Notes under the pieces: model-generated | Databases searched by the model: none | What the model was told of the DNA's origin: nothing | Seen by the model: the letters and a program-made list of their open reading frames with translations, nothing else | Assembly: GCA_016630955.3 (NCBI GenBank) | Contig: CM049986.1 | Coordinates: 496,001 to 560,000 of the forward strand | Length of the DNA: 64,000 bases | DNA from: Didymella arachidicola | Taxonomy: Eukaryota > Ascomycota > Dothideomycetes > Pleosporales > Didymellaceae | Reading direction: 5' to 3' | Shown: one piece after another, positions 55,319 through 64,000 of the stretch | How the letters are laid out: each line of letters starts with the position of its first letter | Numbering within the stretch: the first letter of the stretch is position 1 | Position numbers and translations under genes: made by a program

Positions 55319-56096
55319 TGTGGACGAATGTGGCGGGATGTTGTTATTGCAGGAAACTATAGATTGCGGATGGAGGTACTCAGCAGAACCTACGTGCTTG
55401 CATACCGATATCTTATACATGTGCTAATTGTCTGGCGCCGGTAGCGCCATGTCAGACGCATAGTCTCGACTTTAATCCGACGTCCAATCCTGTACCGCAT
55501 TAGCAGGAGCTACGCTGACTTTGGACATTGTATTTCAGGTACTACGCAGCGTGCGCACCTTTATGGTGGAACGGGTTGGTGATGATGGACGCCTAGGGTT
55601 AGTGCTTATGACCAAGTCGCTAAGGAAAGGATACTTCGCCCGATTGGCCATAATGGTGGAAGCTGTTTGGATCCAGTCGGGCAGCAGAGCAATTGATCGT
55701 GGATCTGTCACTCTTGGTAACAGCGATTGGGTCTGTAGCAGTTATTTTTCGTGGGGGGAGTGGTTATGTGGTTCTGATGTAAGATTCGGAGACTCGGAAT
55801 TTGCACAAGACGAAACGGGTTAGATCTTTGCCGAGCAGCGAGACGACGAGTGCACGAACGGTCGGACGTTTATAGAATATCGGGCTTTTAATTCGTTCAT
55901 CCTATCGAGGAAGTGTATGCTGCATCACTGGTCACAAAAAGTCGTGACCGTGCTGACGGCGACGCTTCACTCCGATAGTGTACATGAAGCGTGATGGAGT
56001 GCGCAATGTCTTGTTGAAACCTTCTCAGTTCAAAGCACTTTGATGGCAGCTATGTGCTGGTGAATTATTGAATTACTCTGCAATTCCGCGCTCTCC
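55319..56096. other. Intergenic region
   Basis: Promoter of the aldolase and 3' flank of the small membrane protein gene. No supported frame. Confidence 0.6.
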
Positions 56097-56501
56097 TCAA
56101 GGCGACGGCTTGGTCCATATCGGTTGCATATGCGGCTGTAGCAGTGGGCTTGGTGTCGAGTTCCTCAGTGGTGATCCTGGCGCCAATGTCGAGGATTGAC
56201 TATGGTAGCTGGGAGACATGCTCTGCTTTGACTTTTGTGTGCGGATCTCATGCTGACTGACATGTATGGCAGGCTTCTGTAGGATGGCTTTGACTGGTCT
56301 TGTAGGGGCTGGTGTCTTTGCAAGTGCTGGCGCTGAGTAAAGGACCTCCCCCTTCTCCACTGTCGACTCATCCAACTCAGCGGCCTTCTTCGCCTTCTTG
56401 TTCCGCGAGAATATGCAACCCAAAATTGGCAAGAGTACGAGCATGACCATGACACCGCCAGCGGCGATACCGGCCCAAACGCTCATTTGAAGCTTGACCA
56501 T
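56097..56501 (-). CDS. Small single-pass membrane protein of unknown function
   Basis: This single-exon frame encodes 134 aa. A short N-terminus leads into one strong membrane segment ('VWAGIAAGGVMVMLVLLPILGCIF', about residues 8-31) followed by a basic stop-transfer stretch (SRNKKAKKAA). This predicts a type with the long tail in the cytosol. The tail (residues 40-134) is Ser/Pro/Thr-rich and disordered. This Gly-rich helix plus basic anchor plus Ser/Pro tail is common in fungal cell-surface sensor-like and mid2-like proteins, but there is no extracellular domain here. No homologue is recognised; it may be lineage-specific. Confidence 0.5.
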   Translation of the reverse strand: MVKLQMSVWAGIAAGGVMVMLVLLPILGCIFSRNKKAKKAAELDESTVEKGEVLYSAPALAKTPAPTRPVKAILQKPAIHVSQHEIRTQKSKQSMSPSYHSQSSTLAPGSPLRNSTPSPLLQPHMQPIWTKPSP

Positions 56502-58401
56502 GATTGTTCTAATGGAAGTTCCTTTGGTTGAGGGAGTGAAGGTTGGTGAAGCAAGAATACTCTACAGGCACGTGCACCGTGGTGAAGATGGTGACGAATG
56601 AGTGTTGGCTGTAGTAAGGTACTGTCGATCTTAATGGCTGATTGTAACGCTTTAATACAATAAGTTGGTCCAAAGTATGGGAATGAGTGACGATCAGTGT
56701 GTAGCGAACGGCAGGATGGCGAAGTCCGCTAGAAAATATGCTTCAGGCCTTGCGCTGGGGTGCCGAAGGCTTTTCACTGGTAGGCACCATCGTCTCCTGA
56801 CAGCCCTACAAAGACTGCCGCGACAAGAGCCTTACCAGTCCCAGCAAGTCTCAGCGGAGCATTAGCCAGGCAAAGCGTGTTTTTTGACCATTTTGCAAAG
56901 TTGCCCAGTCAATTTTCCATAATTTCCACATCCAAAGAAGCGGACGTCGACATTGGGCTGAAAACTAACCGAATATGGTAACATAAGTTTTGGTGGCGGT
57001 TCTCCGCTTCTCCAGCTGAGATCTAGCTCGTAGTCGAATCTTTTCGTGTCTTGGCCATGAGACGCCACTAGTTTCCGATATCACCAACAAGACTACTATC
57101 ATCCTTCCCTTGGCCATGGCGGGCTCTATCGTTTTGGCTGTCAGATGCCGTGATCAGTGAAGCATGCGGAGAATGTAGACATTCAACCATGGCATGAGGT
57201 TGTAGTTGAACTGCATGTTGAAGCTGCACCTTTTGCCGTAATGTCTCCACGGTGTCGCGCGATGTCGTGACGCGCTTGGTCCCTCGAAAACGCTTTGTGC
57301 AGCAAATCGCTAGTTTCCCTATGCGCGCGATGGAAGGCTTACGCGGTGACAGTGATATCCGGAGCCGCCGCTCTTGGTTTTGACGCCCGTAGCAAGCTGT
57401 CCATTGCGGGCTCTTCAGGTGAGCTGTCTGAGGTTATACCAAACAGCCAATGGACTGTGGATATGCAAATGTTCAAGCAGTCATGTTGTGCCCGGCAGAC
57501 CCAAGCTGCGAAATTGGGCTCTTCCTGCGGGCACTGAAGAACGTCCTCTTCTCTTCGGATTTCGGTGTTCGCGCAAGCAATCGGTGCTAATTTCCAAAGG
57601 CGCGCTGATGCAGGGGGCACTCGCGGCTGACATCGTTATGTGGAAGAATGTGCGTCTTGGGAGAACGCCTGAATCGCAAGAAGAGCGTTGCGAGGCGAGT
57701 GTCGGGTTCCTGAACGTGGCAGAGTCTGTGCTCAAGTGGAGAATGGGTTGATCTGCCGAGCCACTGCCGCGTGCCTGGTCACTCGCCTAACAGCCTTCGC
57801 AAAAGCAAACCTTATTCTGCCGTATGTACGAAAAAGTGGACGTGAGTTTGAGATACTGACATCTTTACATGATGGCGCTTGAGCTTCGAGAAGCTCCATC
57901 GCCATGGGTCAGCCCCTGTGCTCAAATTTTGGAGTCGTCCGACGGAACAAGGCTAGTTATCGTCGCCAACGAAACGCGTGGTAGCCGCGTAAGATCTTCG
58001 CATGTCAGAGGTGTGCTTGCGTAATTCCATACCTGCCGTCTGTGGTTGATCAGACCGGTAGAGGCTGTGGATGCATTTGTTGTGACTGGGTTGCACGAAA
58101 CCACCAATTACAGTGAGATTATTTGTTTAGTAGCCTCCAAACATGAACAAACATGGACCCACCTGTGGCATTCTGAGGATATGCATTGTGGCTTATCGGA
58201 AGTCGGCAATTACACATTCAATATGCGTACAGAGCCTCACTTGATGATGCTACCTCATTCAATACTGATGCGCAGCCGCGCGTAAGATTCCACTTCACTG
58301 TATACGACGGAGCCTTCGATTACGTCTTCATTCCTCTGCAGCCCCTTGATGTCCCGCCGCCTATCAAGCTTGTCATGTTCATCAACTCCATCGCCTCCTC
58401 C
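56502..58401. other. Gene-free interval (1.9 kb)
   Basis: Frames of 60-125 codons occur on both strands at 57290-57890 without motifs and overlapping each other. I see no gene, repeat or RNA here. Confidence 0.55.
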
Positions 58402-60229
58402 TTACTTGGAGAACCCATCACGGATCTCGACAAATTTAAGGTACCGATCCCTTGCCCAGCGACGCGTGCGTTTGCCGTACACTATCATAGGCCAGCTGGA
58501 CGCCATGATTACGAAGCTCAGCACGCCAAGGACAATGAAGCAGTTCTCCATTCCAGAGTCAATCCAGTAACTCGCAACAAAAGTGAACAACATGGCGATG
58601 GTGTTGTTGATAACAGCAACGCCCACCATGCCCTCAAGAACCATGTCACTGCAGCTTGTTAGCGGGTTGCATATGAGTAACATGAGGCGGAACATACGGG
58701 AACGAATCTGCGAGGTAAGACAGACTCAGATCGCCAGCGCATCCATATCCAAAGCCAATGAACCCCAAACCGATATACGGCACAGGCCAGTCCCAGCCAC
58801 GCGCCGACCCAATACCAAAAAGCCACATGCCAGTCGGGAAGATGATCGTGCAAAGCGCCATAAGGTGCAGGCGGAACTCAGCTTCCATGACACCCTTGTT
58901 GCGTTTGATCATCCACTGCATGAACTTGTCACTGCCGTAACCGCCGTACGCGCATCCGATCAGACTACCGATGAGAGTGGGCAAATTCATATTACCGACC
59001 TCGGTCTGAGTGTAGTTCCAAGGCTCGTTGTACCACCAGTCTTCCTGAACAGTTAGGTAAAATGTCAGGCATATATTCTGCAGACCCCACTGCAGACCAG
59101 CGTACCAGACGGCTGGGAAGGTGAAGACGCGCAAGGTGTGCCACAGACGGTGGAAGTATTGCTCTGCGCCTGTACCGTGGAGATTGGGCGCAGGAGTGAT
59201 TATCTTGATGCGATCCCAGTAGGTCTTGCGACGGTTGTAAGAGGTTGACATGCGTCCTGGGGCGGTCTCATTTGGGTACGCGTCCTCTCCGTTATTGAAG
59301 GAGTTCTCGGCGCTATTGTGCTTTTCCACAGATTGCGGGACTTTTTCGGAACCTCCATTGTTCTCCACATTGCGGTCGACTGAAGCTGTGTCCTCAACGT
59401 CGGGCAGAATGCCGACTGGAGCGTGTTCTATACTTTTCTCCGGCAGATGCTGGGCAGCCTCCACCAGATATCGATCACCGTTTCCAGTCAGATAGCGGTC
59501 GCGGTTGAACTCTGTCTCTTCGAGACCGAAGAATAGGACAATCAGACTGACACCACAAATGATGGCGCCTGCATAACCAATCCACCGCCAACCCAAACCG
59601 GTGGCCAGGTGAGCACCGATAAGCGGTCCCAAGTAGGTACCGATGGCAGTCGCGAAGGTGTAGATACCCAAGACACTACCCGTCTGGTGCTCAAACCAGA
59701 TATCAAGAAGCGAAAGCTGGACAGTAGCTTCACCAACTGACTCTGCGGCGCCGACAAAGAGCTGACTCCAGACGACACCTGCGACGTTGGTAATGCGGCC
59801 ATACCAGATTAGACCGCCAATGTTGACCAACATGGAAATCAGGTAACCAAGACGGCGACCGTACAAATGAACCAGCGGTGAACTGAGCAACGTCCAGTAT
59901 CCAATGGCAATGAACAGGACACCAGCGCCGGTGTTGAATACATCATAGCTGATGCCATACTCCTCGTTGACGCCGTCAGATCCAGATCCAGCATTGTTAG
60001 ATGTCGCCGCTGTCAGACCGACAACATACAGAACAAGAATGGAGTGCCAGATCTTCCTAGGCTTGGACCAGTTCAGAGGATCATTCGGGGACTCCGAGGG
60101 TTGCGGCACAAGAACGATATCGCCATGTTTCAGAAGCGAAGCGTCTCCAGGTAAATTGTTGCCATTCTCATCATAAAGGCGACGAGTGCCTGGAATGACT
60201 TCTTCAAAATCCGTTTGTGGGGCGGCCAT
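58402..60229 (-). CDS. Major facilitator superfamily permease
   Basis: There are two exons, 60229-58698 and 58648-58402 (49-bp intron), giving 592 aa. About twelve hydrophobic segments form two six-helix halves around a ~100-residue hydrophilic loop (about residues 245-345). MFS hallmarks are 'DPLNWSKPRKIWHSILVLYVVGLTAATSNNAG' before TM1, 'LVHLYGRRLGYLISMLVNIGGLIWYG' (loop 2-3 motif A-like) and 'VGEATVQLSLLDIWFEHQTGSVLGIYTFATAIGTYLGPLIGAHLATGLGWRWIGYAGAIICG'. The second half ends 'FTFVASYWIDSGMENCFIVLGVLSFVIMASSWPMIVYGKRTRRW' in exon 2. The pattern is that of fungal DHA1-type drug:H+ or polyamine antiporters in the plasma membrane. Substrate is unknown. Confidence 0.92.
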
Positions 60230-62675
60230 CGGGCAGGTATTCCTCGGGTGGCTGGCAGCTTCTGGGCCGGGTGCGCTAGTGCGGTCAAGAAATAGTGTGT
60301 GTGAAAACTTCTAATGAAGTCGACGCCTCCAGCGTCGATGAATGTCAGCCCGCAAGCATTCCGTTCTGCAGTGCAAGGAGAAGCAGCAGGCGCGACTGAA
60401 GAAATTGACCAAATCTCTTATCTGCACTAAGATACATGGTTGCAAGCTTGGGCATAAAGCGGCCCGCGATAGAAAACCCGACGTCATGCAACCCGGAGGA
60501 GACGGCGCATTTTACTTAGATAGGCTAGATTGACAGACCCTTCGGCAATGTTGCACGAGGTTGACTTTCCAGAGTTGACAACGTCTTCTGTCAGCGTGAC
60601 AGGCTTCTACTATGGTACAATACACCTGTCTCTTCAAGACGATCGTCCATGGTCAAATCAAGGCCGATATGAGACGGCGCTTGGGGGCGCTTACCCGCTG
60701 CTCACATCCGTGCAAATCACGTCTTTCCAATTTTCACTGCGTCCTCAATCTTCAGACGCGGCTCTTGATCTTCGGGCTGGTAACTACATACAGACGGCAG
60801 TAGTAACTTTAGTGACTGGGAGAGACGTGAGTTCGAAGACCGCCATTCCCTCAAATGCTTGAGTGCAATACTGCTTTCGGTCTCAGTTGAGGTATCAAAG
60901 AAATACATGACCGGCGTGATCATGAAAGCTTAGTGGAACTGCCCGTCCAACCGTGGCCCATTCTTTGGCCAGATTGCAAGACTAAACAAGAAGTACGAGA
61001 AGGGCAGATTGTACCAAGTTCTCATATCCTGTGGATTTGGTAACATGAAAACATGAGAAGAAGCGGTAACCTGACCAGCCATCGTAGAAAGAGTGCGACT
61101 CAGACTTAGCGACACTCGCCTTTCATTCGAACATTGTCTTCAGTATTAGTGCTCCAGAACAGCATACCGCGACGGCAGCAGCATTTGAAAACAAGCATAG
61201 TGCCGATCATGCAAGGCTTCTCCGAAGGTTCTTGGTGGGCAGCAAAGCAGCGGAGGATGAGGCAGACATTGACAAGAGATGTGAGTTTTTGCGCAACTCA
61301 GCCAAGTAGATACGTACGGAAATGCCCTATTGAGAAGCAGGTCTTGATGAGATGACCAGGCTAAGGCGTTGGAGGCTCTTGTGCCCACGCAAAAGGACAG
61401 GCACGTAAGATATATACCAAGACGGCAGCAGCGGACAAATTTCTCCTACAGCAGCACCCTCTTTATGCAGGAGAGTATCATTTGCCCATGGTACCCATCA
61501 TTCACCATCATCACGATCTCCTCAATGGTCTCATAGCTATGCTACGTTACTTTGGAAGAGAGAGATCGAAGAAACACAGATGGCTTTGTTCAATCATTCT
61601 GAGCGTGGATCGAGGACATCATGTTTGTACACATAACGTGACGATGCTTCTACTGGAATCAGACCAAGCAGGCGCACAGAGAAGACATTAAATCCCGCCG
61701 TTTTCGATTCTAGTCATGTGCCGTCATATTAGTGGTTTCGGCTACCGCCAAAAGTTTGAAATGACATCCGCAACCAAGAAGATATGCAGAGCACCGTGCT
61801 CCTCCTACACACCGGTGGCTGTCACATGGAGGAGAAGCCGCCAGGTGGCAAACATTAGTGTCAATTGCGATTGCCTTGGTGAGATTTACACAGCGGCAAC
61901 AGAAACAAAAGCAGATGATCTTATTCGGAGTGACAATTTTCGGTAGAAGACATGTTTGCAGTCTAAGTGCTTTTAATTGCGGCAGAAAAGATCGTTGATG
62001 TATGACACCAAGGAGTTGCAATGCCGTATATATACGGGTAAAGAGAGTTTGTGTGACGAGTGCCGATTTCGCCCTTTTTCCGAGCGCTCGCGCCCGAGAG
62101 CTATGTATACTAGGAGCAAAGAGAAGCACCTGACGTCGTTGCCTTGCACCGTGACATTATATTGGAGTAAAGAAAAGCTGAGGGCGTCGGAAACGTACTC
62201 AAACTCCAAAAAAATATTCAGAAAGAGATGTGAGAGACCACACCTGTGATATGAGCGAGGCCCTGCTTCGGGATGTGGTAAAACGAGCAGGTCATGTGGC
62301 GGAAGTGATCGTTTGCACTTCTTTTTTCGAACGAGCTGGAGGACAGAACATCGGCGATCCACCCTCTCATTTCGGAGGAGCAGAGAAGAACCAGAAACAT
62401 GATGTTTATGTTTGCAATTTGAAGATACCGAACGCTTGGAGAGACTGAGGTGCAGAACAAGGAATGTAACTCTTCGAATGTTGCTTTCAGGAAGAATGTC
62501 TTGACAGAGAAGGACATGTGTGTGAATATGGTAATAATTTGTCAATTATGGAGCAGATGCAGACATGGAAAAATGCTTGCCAAGAGCGTGCTTATGTGGA
62601 CTGGCGGACCAAGTTGCACGAGAAATCAATGAACACATGAATCGAGCACCCGCCGAAGAGATCCGGCATCGAGAC
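60230..62675. other. Gene-free interval (2.4 kb), AT-rich toward the end
   Basis: This includes the MFS promoter. Frames at 60530-60862 (plus) and 61973-62545 (minus, 190 codons) have no motif or convincing composition. The 61.9-62.6 kb part is A/T-richer than the genic parts. Confidence 0.55.
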
Positions 62676-63896
62676 TCACGTATCGTACCCCCATCCGCCC
62701 TGGGTGGCCTGCGTGAGACCCCGTCCACTTCCATTCGACAGCGCTCTTGCAACCTGGAAGCCCTGTGACAACAAACCCACGGCATTATCGACACCTGCAT
62801 GCCCCGTACTGATGGTCCCTGGCATCGGTGGATCGGCAGGACGGTCAGCAACGCCTCGCATCATTTCCTCACTGGCCTCGCCCTGATACCTATCCAGCGC
62901 CAACCGCTTGATAGCCACGCACCAGCGATCGAAGTACTGCTCCTCGGAGACAGTAGTGTACACCTTCCTTCCGTTCACATTCACGCTGAACGGCCACTCC
63001 GCACGCACGACAGCGTAGCGCTTTGTACAGAAGAAGAGCAGCGGCCATGTGATAATCCAGAGAAATGTAAGATAAAACATCCAGCAGATCCACTTCGTGT
63101 TGCGCCAGCTATTGACACGGTGCGAGGTATAGATATCCACATTCTCGTCCTCGACTGGGAAGGTGATGCTGATTTGCCCGCGGTAGTTGGTTGAGCGAAT
63201 GAGCCCTTCGAGACGATTCGTCATGTACGTCTGGTCGAACCCCGTGACGGTGCGCTTGAGCCGGAAGATACGGAGAGCAGACGTGCTGGCACAGAAGCGG
63301 TGGCACCACTCCCTCAGAGTGGGAGCCTGGGTACCGACTTCGATATCTTGTTTGACGCCTGGAGCGCGCTTCTTCAAGATTGTCCCGCGGTGCGTCTTTT
63401 CCCCGTTGAGGGCTGTGACGAGGTTCATGGACGAGGCGTCCGCGGTTGAGAAGTTCGGGTGTATATATGAAGATATGTTGAGCACGATGCGGAAATCAGT
63501 AACGTCGTGTGTCTCCTTCTTGTCCCCGCGTTTCGTAGTCTCTTTGTGGATGCCCATGATGTATATCAGCGGCACGGGGGCGCTGCTTGCGAAGGAGCGG
63601 AGGGCATCCTCGAGAAAGACAGGGTCTCTATCGTAACGGGGATCCATGTACGTGGTGGTATCGCACACTTGCGGCTTGCCATTGTGAAAAGCAGGCTTGT
63701 TGTGGTCGGTTCGGATAGTGGGTGGAGGGACGTGTTGAAGAATTGGGCGTGGCGCAGCGTCGGCTTCGCTGTCCGCATACGAGGGAGGCTCGTTCAGCTC
63801 GGGCGCGTCGTCGTAGGTGTAGTCGTCTGGAGTGGTGTGGAGACTGACCGCATCCGGACCATCTCTGTACTCTGGTGGCGGAGCTGCCCTACCCAT
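62676..63896 (-). CDS. Conserved fungal membrane-anchored protein of unknown function
   Basis: This intronless gene encodes 406 aa, with ATG 63896 preceded by a short upstream region at the window edge. Residues 1-85 are Pro/Asp-rich and disordered ('PPEYRDGPDAVSLHTTPDDYTYDDAPELNEPPSYADSEAD' includes PPxY/PPSY motifs that could bind WW domains). Residues 86-260 form a globular domain ('IYIMGIHKETTKRGDKKETHDVTDFRIVLNISSYI', 'LREWCHRFCASTSALRIFRLKRTVTGFD'). A strong membrane segment (269-290, 'WICWMFYLTFLWIITWPLLFFC') follows, then 'WPFSVNVNGRKVYTTVSEEQYFDRWCVAIKRLAL' and a Gly-rich tail. I recognise it as widely conserved in filamentous fungi but know no function. PY motifs suggest control by Rsp5-type ubiquitin ligases, which is an inference. 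Confidence 0.82.
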   Translation of the reverse strand: MGRAAPPPEYRDGPDAVSLHTTPDDYTYDDAPELNEPPSYADSEADAAPRPILQHVPPPTIRTDHNKPAFHNGKPQVCDTTTYMDPRYDRDPVFLEDALRSFASSAPVPLIYIMGIHKETTKRGDKKETHDVTDFRIVLNISSYIHPNFSTADASSMNLVTALNGEKTHRGTILKKRAPGVKQDIEVGTQAPTLREWCHRFCASTSALRIFRLKRTVTGFDQTYMTNRLEGLIRSTNYRGQISITFPVEDENVDIYTSHRVNSWRNTKWICWMFYLTFLWIITWPLLFFCTKRYAVVRAEWPFSVNVNGRKVYTTVSEEQYFDRWCVAIKRLALDRYQGEASEEMMRGVADRPADPPMPGTISTGHAGVDNAVGLLSQGFQVARALSNGSGRGLTQATQGGWGYDT

Positions 63897-64000
63897 GGTG
63901 ATAGTGATGGCGTATAAGACAATGTAGGCTTATGCTATGTACGAAGCTTGTGTCTTACAGACTATGAATGATTGTAAGGCAGGTGGAGATTATACTGAAC

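Noticed and set aside
58186..58662. 158-codon plus-strand frame over the 3' end of the MFS gene
   Set aside because: Overlaps antisense to the second exon of the permease and has no domain.
61973..62545. 190-codon minus-strand frame
   Set aside because: No motif, no homologue recognised, odd Ser/His/Leu composition and A/T-rich surroundings; overlapping plus-strand frames are as good.

Overview
The window comes from a filamentous ascomycete (Pezizomycotina, probably a dothideomycete; the class is an inference). The evidence is many short introns of about 41-150 bp with GT...AG borders and CTRAY-like branch sites, genes on both strands without operons, and fungal-only families such as SIP5, GDS1-like winged-helix, fungal rhodopsin-domain, fungal BBE-type oxidase and DUF2235 proteins. 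I found no tRNA or rRNA genes, CRISPR arrays or prokaryotic features.

Layout. Positions 1-7 kb look like accessory sequence. They hold the 3' end of a GST-like gene, a broken CmcJ/AsaB-type hydroxylase pseudogene, a fungal rhodopsin-domain membrane protein and a secreted FAD oxidase. Positions 7.5-28.5 kb are a dense housekeeping block: acetolactate synthase (ILV2) divergent from a TRAPPC12-like gene, a charged protein of unknown function, the U2 snRNP-associated SR140 homologue divergent from an unknown conserved gene, a HAD hydrolase divergent from dolichol-phosphate mannose synthase (DPM1), a Ser-rich hypothetical protein, ribosomal protein eS28, an alpha/beta hydrolase and a SIP5-like gene. 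Positions 28.5-33.9 kb are gene-poor and carry an AIM6-like pseudogene, a second relic and perhaps one small membrane protein.

Positions 33.9-50.9 kb are again genic: an EF-hand MscS channel, a DUF2235 hydrolase, a GDS1-like protein, an OMS1-like methyltransferase divergent from an FAD amine oxidase, the PLP homeostasis protein YggS/PROSC, and a BTB/POZ protein whose C-terminus crosses an in-frame stop unless a fourth exon is spliced. Positions 51-54 kb hold a decayed pogo/Fot1-type transposon followed by gene-free sequence with a telomere-like degenerate repeat. Positions 54.2-64 kb are sparse: a five-exon HpcH/HpaI aldolase, a small single-pass membrane protein, an MFS permease and a conserved membrane protein of unknown function.

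The housekeeping genes do not form one pathway. Their order shows repeated head-to-head pairs sharing short promoters (ILV2/TRAPPC12-like, SR140/unknown, HAD/DPM1, OMS1-like/FAD oxidase). I did not find a convincing new multi-gene system. The observations most worth checking are the BTB gene stop or hidden exon, the two pseudogenes and the minus-strand relic, the missing start of the DUF2235 gene, and the transposon/telomere-like tract. Exon borders were derived by hand from splice signals, reading frame and family similarity; no search or transcript data were available.
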